From CBFDBF01 sp050291465 (GTDB taxonomy: Bacteria > Pseudomonadota > Gammaproteobacteria > Chromatiales > Chromatiaceae): a stretch of DNA of 64,000 nucleotides. The first letter of the stretch is position 1. Each line of letters opens with the position of its first letter. The notes under the pieces were generated by a model, which was not told where the DNA came from, ran no database searches, and saw nothing but the letters and a program-made list of their open reading frames with translations. A program made the translations under genes and the position numbers. The DNA lies in assembly GCA_050291465.1 (NCBI GenBank), contig JBNKJV010000014.1:1-64000 (forward strand), written 5' to 3'. Below are positions 23,632 to 32,206 of the stretch, one piece after another.

Positions 23632-24345
23632 CTATGTTCCGGCACAAGCAGCCATTCGGTCCCTGGGCTGATAAATTGACTGGTTTTTAAGCAGTGCAAA
23701 AGCGACCCGCGCGAGCTTTCTGGCGAGGATGACCAATGCCTGGATTTTAGACAGGCCCCGGTCGGTATAGCGCTGATAGAACCCTTGCCAAGAGGGGTGC
23801 CGACAAGCCTGCATAGCGGCGAGGTGGAGCAGACGTCGAAGCTCGGGGTCACCCTGCTTGGTAAGCTTTCGCCTGCCTCGGCAGGTGCCCGAATCCCGCA
23901 CCCGTACATCCAGCCCCAGAAAGGCAATAAAGGCGTCACTGCTGCGAAGCAACTGCTGCAGGCTACGGTACCCCTTGGAAGGCGGGCTCCAGGGCCGAAG
24001 ATCGGCCCGCTCCCGGTCGAGATAACGCCGAAGCAGCCGGGCATCGCCGGCATCGGTCTTGGCCCGTCCCCCGATGCTCTGGCGGTAACGATTAAGACGA
24101 AACCCGTCGACTACATACACCGTATGACCGCGGCGGTGGGCCTGCTCGACCAGCTCCAGATGAAAGGTATTGGTAGCTTCTACGGCCACGCAAAGGGGGG
24201 CGGCGCCAAGGCCTCGGAGCCAGTCACTTATCGCTCCGGGCTCATTGTCCAGCACCACAAGGGGTGAATCCGGATGCTGACAAATAACCAGTTCCGCTTT
24301 GCTGACATCGACCCCGACCAGATACGGTTGTACAGACATTGCCAT
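23632..24345 (-). pseudogene. IS110-family DEDD recombinase with internal deletion
   Basis: A 237-residue frame against a usual 310-350. The N-terminal RuvC-like DEDD domain is intact in outline: VGVDVSKAELVI (D), VAVEATNTFHLELVE (E) and GGRAKTDAGDARLLRRYLD (D, D). The C-terminal Transposase_20 region is present (FLGLDVRVRDSGTCRGRRKLTKQGDPELRRLL) with its essential serine. Between them, LLRSSDAFIAFLGLD joins the two parts directly. The coiled-coil linker and the helix-hairpin-helix start (IPGIGP type) are missing, about 80-100 residues. The frame is preserved, but the product is very likely inactive. Confidence 0.82.
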
Positions 24346-24600
24346 CGTTGTTTCTCCCGACTAAGGTGAATAGTGCTTGTCGGGGCTCACCTGGCGCTGG
24401 CTTGCCTAAATCGTCGGTCCGTAGCCGATAGATTCCTTATAGGCGCTTTAAGGTGAGGGGTGGGACGATCTCTCCTACAGTCTGTGCCTTTGGCCAGATG
24501 CCCACTTCGTCCCTCCACCCCGACAAGTCCTTTTTGACTTGCCGGGAACTAACATACAAGCCCGCTCCTGCAGGGATGATCACTATGTAGATAGTGACCG
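23632..24600 (-). mobile_element. IS110-family element, internally deleted
   Basis: A defective IS110-type element inserted six bases after the RNase II-like gene. The recombinase frame (23632-24345) lacks its middle. The upstream non-coding end extends to about 24600, where AT-rich host sequence resumes. IS110 elements have no terminal inverted repeats, so the outer limits are estimates. Confidence 0.6.
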
Positions 24601-24620
24601 ATTTTGACAACATCGGGCGA
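24346..24620 (-). other. IS110 non-coding end, candidate bridge-RNA region
   Basis: About 270 bases with no gene upstream of the recombinase start. In IS110-group elements this end encodes the bridge RNA that guides target choice. Several inverted stretches are visible (GGTGAGGGGTGGGACGA with TCGTCCCTCCACCCC, and CTTGTCGGGG with CCCCGACAAG), consistent with a structured RNA. Assignment rests on position and hairpins only. Confidence 0.4.
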
Positions 24621-24694
24621 TGAATTTGGTACTCTATTTATCGATTGCTGAAACCCCGACCCCGTTATCCGGGGTTAAACAGATGGAGATTAGC

Positions 24695-24892
24695 ATGCCA
24701 AAGAGTGGCGGCCAGAAACCTCTTGAGTCATCAATCCTACGCGGACCGGTTCAGGAGTTCACCGATTACTGTGAAGCGGAATTTGAACGCCGTGGGAGTT
24801 CGGGTGAACCGTTCGATGAGGGGGCCTACCGGGAAGCCATGGAGTTGGCGTTGGGCAAACTGCGGACGAGAAAGGAAAAGGGGCAGGGATGA
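24695..24892 (+). CDS. Small acidic protein coupled to Rad50-like ATPase
   Basis: A 65-residue protein. ATG 24695 is chosen because GGAG lies at 24685-24688; in-frame starts exist upstream at 24620 and 24683. The sequence is helical and charged (FTDYCEAEFERRGSSGEPFDEGAYREAMELALGKL). Its stop overlaps the ATG of the ATPase gene (ATGA), so the two are translationally coupled and probably act together. No family recognised. Confidence 0.65.
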   Translation: MPKSGGQKPLESSILRGPVQEFTDYCEAEFERRGSSGEPFDEGAYREAMELALGKLRTRKEKGQG

Positions 24893-26682
24893 TCATCACC
24901 TCGATAAATTCGGAAAACCTGCTCAAGTACTCCAGTCTGGCGTTGGACAATCTGCCGGAAGCGGGGGTCATCGCCATCAGTGGCCATAATGAGTCGGGGA
25001 AAAGCACCATCGGCGAGACTATCTGCTTCGCCCTTTTCGGACGCACCTTTTCCCTCGGTTCCGACGAACTGGAGAAGGTGATTCGCTGGGGAGGGGCCGA
25101 TTGCCGTGTGACTCTCGGATTCCATACCGCCGACGGAAGCGATTACGAAATCCATAGATTTCTCAACCGGGAGGGGAATCACGGGGTCCGGCTGAACCGT
25201 AAGGGAGAGGAAAAACCGATCGCCAGCGGTGAGGGGCAGGTTGCGGACGCCCTCAGCCGGGTATTGGGATACGGCTTCGATGAGTTTATTGAATCCTTTT
25301 ATCTGGCGCAGCGGGAGATCACCACACCACACCCGCACAGTAAGGCGGTAAAAAAAATGGCCGGACTTTCCGACCTGGAGTCGGTTACCCAGGAGATCAG
25401 TGACGAGGTAGAGCTCTATCAGGGGATGATGGAGTCAACGGTAGAGGGCGTCGCCGGCCTGGAGAGGGCGCTCGAGGAGCTGAACATCCAGGATGACCGC
25501 CTGCTGCAGTTAGAGCAGGAGCGGGCAGAGGTTGTGGATAGCGAAAGCGGCATGAAACAGCATATAGATGAGCTGGAAGAGGCCGCGCGAAACTACAGGG
25601 AATCCGTACCTCTCATTCCGGAATTGGAGAAGAGAAGGAAAAGCAGCGGTCAGATTGCGGTGCTCCTCCTCTTGTTGTCCGTGGTAATGACGTTTCTCTG
25701 GGGGGTGTTTGACGCCGTTCCTTCGATGGTGCAGTACCTGGCCCTGGTCCTCGGAATAACAGCTTTACCGTTCCTGGGGTACATGCTGTATATCGCCCAG
25801 AAGATAAACCGGTTACGCCTCGGGGCATCCGATCTCAGTCAGCAAATAGACGCCGCTTACCGTTTCTCCCAGGGGGCGGATGCAGGTGGCGTGGAGAGCA
25901 GTGAAGGGGGTGAAGTGGAGCTGTCAGGGCTGGTTGCCGGGAACACCGTCGTGGGACTCGGCGAGGGTGAAGTGGCAGTGCTCTGTGAACGTATCTGTTC
26001 CCTTGAGGCGAAAGCCGGTGAGGTGGATACCGCCGTGGGCCGGGAACTCGACTGGATGCGCAGCGGGCTTGAGTACAGCCGGGAGCGGATTGAACAATTG
26101 GATCGGGATATGGAAGAGGAGAAGGAACGGCTGCGGGAGGCCGGCCGGATCCGGGAGAGGCAGGAGGAACTGGAGCAGCACCTGAAAGAGCATCAGCAAC
26201 AGATCCAACTGCGGGAGCGGGCACTGGAGCTTCTGCAGGGGGCGGCCCGCCAGGTTTCCCACCGCTTTAACAGGGATCTGCAGGACCTGGTGGGAAAAAC
26301 CCTGCCGCTGTTTACCGAGGGGCGGTATGAACATCTGCAGATTGATGAGGACCTGACGGTACGGGCTTTCTCCAACGAGAAACGGGATTTTATCAACCTG
26401 GAGGAGATATCCAGCGGTACACAGCGACAGATCATGCTGGCGGTGCGTCTGGCTCTGTCGCAGGAACTGATTAACAGGACCGCCGCGGGCGGGCAGTTTG
26501 TATTTCTTGATGAACCTTTCGCGTTTTTCGATCAGGAACGTACTCGCAGTGCCTTAAATGTGTTGCCGGAGTTGAGTGATCAGATAACCCAGGTCTGGAT
26601 AGCGGCACAGGAGTTTCCCCCTGAGCAGCACTTCGCCCTTGTTATCGATTGCGACCGGGAGCAACAGAGCCTGGTAATGTAA
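24889..26682 (+). CDS. Membrane-anchored Rad50/SbcC/YhaN-like ATPase
   Basis: A 597-residue SMC-type ATPase. Walker A is GHNESGKSTIGE near residue 30. A Q-loop-like segment (FYLAQREITTP) follows, then the first coiled coil. A hydrophobic hairpin IAVLLLLLSVVMTFLWGVF and VQYLALVLGITALPFLGYML lies where Rad50 has its zinc hook (about residues 255-305). The second coil then leads to the signature ISSGTQRQIMLAVRLALSQ and Walker B FVFLDEPFAFFD. The hairpin would tie the coil tips to the membrane, as in YhaN. No nuclease partner is beside it. Likely role in DNA end or stress processing, by inference. Confidence 0.82.
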   Translation: MIITSINSENLLKYSSLALDNLPEAGVIAISGHNESGKSTIGETICFALFGRTFSLGSDELEKVIRWGGADCRVTLGFHTADGSDYEIHRFLNREGNHGVRLNRKGEEKPIASGEGQVADALSRVLGYGFDEFIESFYLAQREITTPHPHSKAVKKMAGLSDLESVTQEISDEVELYQGMMESTVEGVAGLERALEELNIQDDRLLQLEQERAEVVDSESGMKQHIDELEEAARNYRESVPLIPELEKRRKSSGQIAVLLLLLSVVMTFLWGVFDAVPSMVQYLALVLGITALPFLGYMLYIAQKINRLRLGASDLSQQIDAAYRFSQGADAGGVESSEGGEVELSGLVAGNTVVGLGEGEVAVLCERICSLEAKAGEVDTAVGRELDWMRSGLEYSRERIEQLDRDMEEEKERLREAGRIRERQEELEQHLKEHQQQIQLRERALELLQGAARQVSHRFNRDLQDLVGKTLPLFTEGRYEHLQIDEDLTVRAFSNEKRDFINLEEISSGTQRQIMLAVRLALSQELINRTAAGGQFVFLDEPFAFFDQERTRSALNVLPELSDQITQVWIAAQEFPPEQHFALVIDCDREQQSLVM

Positions 26683-26877
26683 ATGGCGGAACAAGATCCC
26701 TATAGCTCCTGCGCTATTTGCCGTTTTATGAGGGCTCTGGCATTCAGTGCCATAGGGGCGGCCGTGGCCGGTTATGGCGCCCTCTGGATGGGTATGGGGC
26801 AGGACGCGGTTATGCTCGTTGCTTTTTTCGGTGCCCTGGCGGCGGTTGTCTGGGCGAACCGCAAAAGGCGAGAGTGA
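26683..26877 (+). CDS. Two-helix membrane protein after the ATPase
   Basis: A 64-residue protein whose ATG follows the ATPase stop codon with no gap. It has a CAIC cysteine pair at residues 10-13 and two membrane helices (ALAFSAIGAAVAGYGALWMG and AVMLVAFFGALAAVVWA) with a basic end. Coupling to a membrane-tethered ATPase suggests a membrane partner. No family recognised. Confidence 0.6.
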   Translation: MAEQDPYSSCAICRFMRALAFSAIGAAVAGYGALWMGMGQDAVMLVAFFGALAAVVWANRKRRE

Positions 26878-27203
26878 ATATTGTCACAATTCGGGCCAAA
26901 GGTATTCGCCTCGCACCTCCTTCGGCTCCTTCCAAAAGGGAGAAATCTACCTGATAGATTATTAAGGTAATTTGTTTGGAAGGCTTGGAACAAAAGGAAT
27001 CCGTCAGGGAATTAAATTCGTATAGAGGAAGAATTAACCGGCCTGCGGGTTGTTTGGAACAAAAAGAACGGGCTTGAAACCGAAGGGCCCACCTAGGTAT
27101 GCTTTCAATTACTGGGAGCATCGCTTTCCGCACGGAAACGCGCATACCATCAAACACAATCGTCAAGAATGATCCGCAGCAGATAGTCTGCGGGGGAGAT
27201 ACC
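26878..27203 (+). promoter_or_regulatory. rpfF upstream region with direct repeat
   Basis: A 326-base gap with no credible gene. TTGGAACAAAAGGAA (26985-26999) and TTGGAACAAAAAGAA (27054-27068) are a 14/15 direct repeat with 69-base periodicity, placed 135-220 bases before the rpfF-like start. They could be regulator binding sites. GGGGGAGATACC before ATG 27204 is the ribosome site. Confidence 0.45.
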
Positions 27204-28100
27204 ATGGATCTGGAAGAATACATGGTAAGGGGTGGCTCTAGCTTCGAACAGCTGGAGATCCGCTACGAGCCAGATATGCAGGCTGTTTGGGGGATGTTTC
27301 AGGGCTCCGATCGACCCTGTATGAGTCTGAAGCTGCTGAAGGAACTGAAGGTCGCCCAGAAATCTATAGCCGAGTATGCAAAAAAGGGCTTTAGGGAAGG
27401 CGATGGTAACCGACTTTTATATCAGGTATTTGCGTCTGATCGACCCGGTGTATTCAATTTAGGAGGGGACCTCGGTTATTTCCTGGAACTGATCCGCTCC
27501 CAGGACCGTGATGCACTGTTTGAATACGCTAAGCTCTGTATTGATGTCACCTATCCGTCGGCCACCAGCTACGGGATACCGTTTACAACCATCGTGCTGG
27601 TGCAGGGGGAGGCCCTTGGGGGCGGATTCGAGGCGGCCCTTTCCGCCAATATCCTGATCGCCGAGCAGAGCGCTACCTTCGCATTTCCAGAGACGGTTTT
27701 TGGTATGTTTCCTGGAATGGGTGCATTCAACTTTCTGGCCCGCCGGGTAGCGCCGGCACTGGCAAAACGCATAATCACCAGCGGACGGATTTATACCGCG
27801 GAAGAGCTGCATGAAATGGGTGTGGTGGATATCCTGGTGGCGGATGGCAAGGGCAGGGACGCGGTGTACGATTTCATGAAACAGCGGAGAAACAGGAACG
27901 GGGGATTCCAGGGTCTGGATGTGGTGATGGATCAATTCAATCCGCTGACCTATAGAGAACTTCTGAACAGCGTAAACGTCTGGGTGGATACGGCGATGCA
28001 GCTTTCGGAGAAGAACCTGCGTCTGATGGAGTACCTGCTGCGGGCACAGGAGAAGCGATGGAGCGGCGTCCAGGAACTGCCGATCCAATACGCCGTTTGA
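27204..28100 (+). CDS. rpfF: RpfF-like DSF synthase (crotonase fold)
   Basis: A 298-residue crotonase-fold enzyme closely matching Xanthomonas RpfF. RpfF makes the cis-2-unsaturated fatty acid signal DSF by dehydrating 3-hydroxyacyl-ACP and cleaving the thioester. Matching segments include FNLGGDLGYFLELIRSQDR, TTIVLVQGEALGGGFEAAL, FAFPETVFGMFPGMGAFNFL and YTAEELHEMGVVD. The two catalytic glutamates are present as E143 (GGGFE) and E163 (FPE), with the same 20-residue spacing as E141/E161 of RpfF. ATG 27204 has a strong ribosome site; upstream frame is spurious. It is convergent with the rpfC-like gene, seven bases apart, not in one transcript as in Xanthomonas. Confidence 0.88.
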   Translation: MDLEEYMVRGGSSFEQLEIRYEPDMQAVWGMFQGSDRPCMSLKLLKELKVAQKSIAEYAKKGFREGDGNRLLYQVFASDRPGVFNLGGDLGYFLELIRSQDRDALFEYAKLCIDVTYPSATSYGIPFTTIVLVQGEALGGGFEAALSANILIAEQSATFAFPETVFGMFPGMGAFNFLARRVAPALAKRIITSGRIYTAEELHEMGVVDILVADGKGRDAVYDFMKQRRNRNGGFQGLDVVMDQFNPLTYRELLNSVNVWVDTAMQLSEKNLRLMEYLLRAQEKRWSGVQELPIQYAV

Positions 28101-28107
28101 GCAGATG

Positions 28108-30672
28108 CTAGTTTACGGCCGGTTTGCTCAGGCCGATTTCAGCGGCAAGCGCGGCTTTCGCCTTTTTGAATTCCCGGCGTAGATCATCGAGGCTGGATTC
28201 CCCTTTTCTCAGGAATCTGGTGTGGGGCAGGTGTTGTGCCTGAGAAGCGAGATCGGCGAGTCTGACAAGTCCCAGATTCGCCGCGGAACCTTTCAAGGCA
28301 TGGGCGAGATCCTGGAAGTGCACGTAATCTCCGCAATCCAGGGACTCGATCATCCCCTGCAGCAGTTGTTCTCCCTCCCGGTCCAGATTTTCATACAGTC
28401 TGTCCATGAATCCCTTGTTATGACCCAGTTCGATAACGTCGTTCAGTACGGCACGGTCGATGGTGGGTAGTTCTTCATGCTCCGGATAAACCCGGGGGAG
28501 CGGTATTTCATCAACCATGGACTCGTCGCCAGGGGCGAGGGAAGTGATTTCTTGAATGGTCTCGAGGAGCTTTGCGGAGGAGATCGGCTTGGTCAGGAAG
28601 TGCTCGATACCCGCTTCTCTGCACTCTCTACGTGCATCCAGGGTGGCATTGGCGGTCAACATGATAAACGGCGGCTTTTCTTCCCCGGCGTGGGCGATGG
28701 TGTACATTTTGTAGGCGTCGATACCGCCGAGTACGGGCATCTGCATGTCCACGATCACCAGGTCGTATTCCGCCTCTTCCAGGGCGTCCAGCAGCTCCTG
28801 CCCGTTTTCGACCAGGTGATGGGTATGTCCGGCGCGTCCCAGGATTCTCCCGATCACCATCCGGTTTACCGAGTTGTCCTCAGCCACCAGCACTCTGAGC
28901 GAACGTTGGGACTGGCGGGCCTTGGTGAAATGGTCGGAAAGGCTGATGATGCCTTCCTCTTCGAAGGTGCTCGCGTGAGAGGCATGGAGGGCGTTGAACA
29001 GCAGTGCCTTGTTCAGGGGAGAGGAAAGGGTAAAGGTGGTATTCGGGCTGGTTTCGAGTTTGGGGGTGATCTGCCCGGCGGGCGGCGCGATCAGGATGGT
29101 AACCCGGGAGAGGAACATATCCCGCCCGATGGATTCCAGGAAGACCCTCATGCCCTCGTCCACGTTTATGCCGTCTATAAGAAGTACCTCGAACGGGGAG
29201 TTTTTCGAGCAGGCGTCATACAGCAGGCGTTTTGCGTCACGGTTGGTTTTTACGTCGAGGTACTGGACCTTCCAGCCCTGCAGACAGCGGGTGATATCCG
29301 TGTCGGAATTCCTGTTTCCGCACAACCGCAGAACCCGGCACTCTGCAAGCGTCTGAGTGTCCAGGTTCTCTTCCGATTCGGGCTGGTGTTCAAACTCGAT
29401 ATCAAACCAGAAGGTGGAGCCGATATTCTCGGTGCTGCGCAGTCCGATGCGGCCCCCCATCAGCTCCACCAACTGTTTGGTAATGGTGGTGCCCAGGCCG
29501 GTTCCTCCGTAACGGCGGGTGGTGCTTTCGTCGGCCTGGGAGAAGGTGTCGAAGATCCGTTCCTGTTTCGCCTCCGGGATGCCGATACCGGTATCCACCA
29601 CCTCGAAACGCACCAGGGCCTTGGCGTCGTCTCCCCGGATCATGTGGCAGCGGACCTCGATGGAGCCCTTTTGCGTGAATTTTATGGCGTTGCTGATGAG
29701 GTTGTTCAGGATCTGCCGCAGATGGAAGGGATCACCTATCAGCTTGTAGGGGGTATCCAGACCGATCTGGCAGGAGAGATCGAGCCCCTTGGTCTTGGCG
29801 CGGTCGGTAAACATCCGTACCGACGTATGCAGGAGGCTGTGGAGGTCGAAGTCCGTGTGCTCCAGCGTCAGTTTGCCGGCCTCGATCTTCGACAGATCGA
29901 GGATATCTTCAATAAGATGGAGCAGGCTGTGGGCGGAGGCGTAGATGGTGTCCGCATATTCCTTTTCCTCTTTACCCAGTTCGGAGGCTTGCAGCAGCTC
30001 GCTGGTCCCGATGACGCCGTTGAGGGGGGTTCGCATCTCGTGGCTCATGCGGGCGAGAAAATCGCTCTTGGCCCGATTGGCCTCCTCGGTGCGCCGTTGG
30101 GCCTCGGTGAGACGTCTCAGGAGGGTCGCCACATAACCGGGAAGAACCACCAGCGCCGCCAATAAACCAATACCCAGTCCGGTGTGATTTGACCAATAAG
30201 GATTGGTGAGGAGAATGCCGCTGAATCCGAGAAAGGAGAAGGTGGCGGAAAGGTAAAGATAATATTCACCGTAGCGAAATCCATATCCGAATATCATCCA
30301 AAGATAAACAGGCCACCAGGGGGCCCCATATTCGTTAGTAATAGAAAGGAACACAGTTGTTACGCCGATATCCGCCAAAAGACACAAGACACGTCGTATG
30401 GGTGATCTTTTAGGGTTGATAATGATGGCAACTATCACCCCAAAAGAGAAAAATAGAATGTAAATCGCTGAAATTACGCCAAAAATCCAAATAGAGTTAT
30501 CATTTAGATCGTGCGGACGAACAAAAACCACATAGAGGAGAATCGCAATGGCAATGAAGATTCGAACGAGCGCCTGTTCGTGTTCGCTGTCTTCGCGGTT
30601 GCTAAGACGATTGCCTATCCATCTCAATGGATTAGCACGGTTACCTACAGGATTGGATGCGATATTTTCCAT
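28108..30672 (-). CDS. rpfC: RpfC-like hybrid sensor histidine kinase
   Basis: An 854-residue membrane kinase. The N-terminus NREDSEHEQALVRIFIAIA matches the DSF-sensing start of RpfC, followed by about five membrane helices to residue 190. The kinase core has FLARMSHEMRTPLNGVIG (phospho-His), DPFHLRQILNNLISNAIKF (N box), DTGIGIP and GGTGLGTTI. A degenerate receiver-like segment of about 140 residues comes next, then a true receiver (VLVAEDNSVNRM, VIVDMQMPVLGG, LTKP) and a C-terminal Hpt domain (LAHALKGSAANLGLVRL). This is RpfC with an extra pseudo-receiver, which explains its greater length. Expected to sense DSF-type signal and phosphorylate RpfG. Confidence 0.88.
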   Translation of the reverse strand: MENIASNPVGNRANPLRWIGNRLSNREDSEHEQALVRIFIAIAILLYVVFVRPHDLNDNSIWIFGVISAIYILFFSFGVIVAIIINPKRSPIRRVLCLLADIGVTTVFLSITNEYGAPWWPVYLWMIFGYGFRYGEYYLYLSATFSFLGFSGILLTNPYWSNHTGLGIGLLAALVVLPGYVATLLRRLTEAQRRTEEANRAKSDFLARMSHEMRTPLNGVIGTSELLQASELGKEEKEYADTIYASAHSLLHLIEDILDLSKIEAGKLTLEHTDFDLHSLLHTSVRMFTDRAKTKGLDLSCQIGLDTPYKLIGDPFHLRQILNNLISNAIKFTQKGSIEVRCHMIRGDDAKALVRFEVVDTGIGIPEAKQERIFDTFSQADESTTRRYGGTGLGTTITKQLVELMGGRIGLRSTENIGSTFWFDIEFEHQPESEENLDTQTLAECRVLRLCGNRNSDTDITRCLQGWKVQYLDVKTNRDAKRLLYDACSKNSPFEVLLIDGINVDEGMRVFLESIGRDMFLSRVTILIAPPAGQITPKLETSPNTTFTLSSPLNKALLFNALHASHASTFEEEGIISLSDHFTKARQSQRSLRVLVAEDNSVNRMVIGRILGRAGHTHHLVENGQELLDALEEAEYDLVIVDMQMPVLGGIDAYKMYTIAHAGEEKPPFIMLTANATLDARRECREAGIEHFLTKPISSAKLLETIQEITSLAPGDESMVDEIPLPRVYPEHEELPTIDRAVLNDVIELGHNKGFMDRLYENLDREGEQLLQGMIESLDCGDYVHFQDLAHALKGSAANLGLVRLADLASQAQHLPHTRFLRKGESSLDDLRREFKKAKAALAAEIGLSKPAVN

Positions 30673-30699
30673 AACATATTAATTTTCAAATGGTATAAT
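30671..30699 (+). promoter_or_regulatory. Candidate sigma70 promoter for the ACP-ketosynthase pair
   Basis: TATAAT at 30694-30699 with ATAACA at 30671-30676, spacing 17. The -35 overlaps the start of the divergent rpfC-like gene, so the two directions may interfere. The -10 is perfect, the -35 matches four of six. Confidence 0.5.
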
Positions 30700-30747
30700 G
30701 ATTTTACACAACCCTAGAAAATTAGATAAGGAAAATTCCAAGCAGCC

Positions 30748-30993
30748 ATGAGTGAAGAAATCCTTACCGAAGTAATCGCTTCTATTGCCAGACAGAAACA
30801 GTTGGATCCAGGTGCACTATCCAGCAAATCCCTTCTCAATGAGCTCGGTATTACGTCCCTTGACGCTATTACTATAGTTTACGAGATGGAGGAGGAGTTC
30901 AATATCGAGGTTCCGAGCGACGTCCTCGAAGGCCTGCGCACCGTCCAGGACATCGTAGACAGCATCGCGAGCCTCATTGAAGACACCAGATAG
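30748..30993 (+). CDS. Acyl carrier protein
   Basis: An 81-residue acidic acyl carrier protein. The phosphopantetheine site is S37 in LNELGITSLDAITIVYEMEE (TSL where canonical AcpP has DSL), followed by EEEFNIEVPSDVLEGLRTVQDIV. It is a specialised paralogue, not the housekeeping AcpP, which is normally next to fabG and fabF. The ketosynthase gene starts right after its stop. Placed beside rpfF and rpfC, it may carry the acyl chain used to make the DSF-type signal. Confidence 0.88.
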   Translation: MSEEILTEVIASIARQKQLDPGALSSKSLLNELGITSLDAITIVYEMEEEFNIEVPSDVLEGLRTVQDIVDSIASLIEDTR

Positions 30994-30994
30994 C

Positions 30995-32206
30995 ATGCCG
31001 AAAACCGTCGTTATTACCGGCCTCGGCGCCGTTTCCGCCCTCGGCCAAAACAGTGACGAGTTCTGGAAGGCCCTGAAACAGGGCCGTTCGGGCATTCGCC
31101 CTCTGGAAAGCCTCCCCACGGATCTCTTAAAGACCGCTATCGGCGCTGAAGTGCCGAACTTTAACCTAAAGGAGGTTTTTTCAGGGAAAGAGATTCCTTA
31201 TCTCGACAGATTCAGTCAATTTGCCCTGATTTCGGGAAAGGAGGCCATAGAGGACGCAGGTCTTCGGGCGTCCGACCTGGCTTCCGCCGCCGCTGTGGTG
31301 GGTTCCGGTTGCTGTGGAAAACACACGGACGAGGAGACCTATCGGCAGCTGTATAAAGAAGGAAAGTCACGGGCCCATCCGTTGACCATACCGAAAGGTA
31401 TGCCCAGTGCCGCCGCCAGTCAGGTCAGTATTCAGTTCGGGATCAAGGGGCCGGTCTTTACCGTGGCCAGCGCCTGCTCCTCCGCCGCTCATTCCATTGC
31501 CCAGGCGATGCTCATGATTCGCAGCGGTCTCGTGGATGTCGCTCTCGCCGGAGGTACCGATGCGCCTTTTACCTTTGGGCTCATGAAGGCCTGGGACGCG
31601 CTGCGGGTGTTGTCAGCCGATACCTGCCGGCCCTTCTCCGCGGATCGAAGCGGTCTGGTGCTTGGTGAAGGGGCGGGAATGGTGGTGCTTGAATCCCTGG
31701 AACACGCTGAGCGTCGGGGAGCCCGGATATATGTGGAGCTGGCTGGATGTGGAATGTCGTCCGACGCGGGCCACATTACCGACCCCTCTATGGACGGGGC
31801 CGCGAGAGCCATGGAGGCGGCGCTGAAGGATGCAGCTGTTTCCCCTGAAGAGGTGGACTACATCAACGCCCACGGGACAGGTACCAGGGCCAACGATATT
31901 ACCGAGACGAAGGCGATTCATAACGTTTTCGGCAATCATGCCGGTCGCCTGGCGGTTTCTTCCTCCAAGTCCATGCTTGGACACACCCTGGGAGCGGCAG
32001 GGGGCTTGGAACTGATAGCGACCGTGCTGGCAATACGGGACGGCGTGGTACCAGCCACTACCAATTTTACTTCTCCGGGGGAGGGGTGTGATCTGGACTA
32101 TGTACCTAATGAGTTGCGGGAGATGGACTTAAGGGTGGCCATGTCGAACTCTTTTGCATTCGGGGGCCTGAACGCGGTGCTCCTGGTGCGCGGGTTTGAT
32201 CGCTAA
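30995..32206 (+). CDS. Beta-ketoacyl-ACP synthase II-type enzyme
   Basis: A 403-residue thiolase-fold ketosynthase of the FabF type. The active-site Cys is in TVASACSSAAHSIAQA, the first His in NAHGTGTRAND, and Lys/His in SSKSMLGHTLGAAGG. The C-terminus has NSFAFGGLNAVLL. All catalytic residues are present, so condensation is expected. ATG 30995 lies two bases after the ACP stop; an upstream TTG at 30977 is less likely. The end overlaps the convergent radical SAM gene by four bases. Confidence 0.9.
   Translation: MPKTVVITGLGAVSALGQNSDEFWKALKQGRSGIRPLESLPTDLLKTAIGAEVPNFNLKEVFSGKEIPYLDRFSQFALISGKEAIEDAGLRASDLASAAAVVGSGCCGKHTDEETYRQLYKEGKSRAHPLTIPKGMPSAAASQVSIQFGIKGPVFTVASACSSAAHSIAQAMLMIRSGLVDVALAGGTDAPFTFGLMKAWDALRVLSADTCRPFSADRSGLVLGEGAGMVVLESLEHAERRGARIYVELAGCGMSSDAGHITDPSMDGAARAMEAALKDAAVSPEEVDYINAHGTGTRANDITETKAIHNVFGNHAGRLAVSSSKSMLGHTLGAAGGLELIATVLAIRDGVVPATTNFTSPGEGCDLDYVPNELREMDLRVAMSNSFAFGGLNAVLLVRGFDR

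Noticed and set aside
28477..30165. A 562-codon plus-strand frame
   Set aside because: Antisense to the rpfC-like gene, whose kinase, receiver and Hpt motifs are unmistakable. No protein signature in the plus frame.
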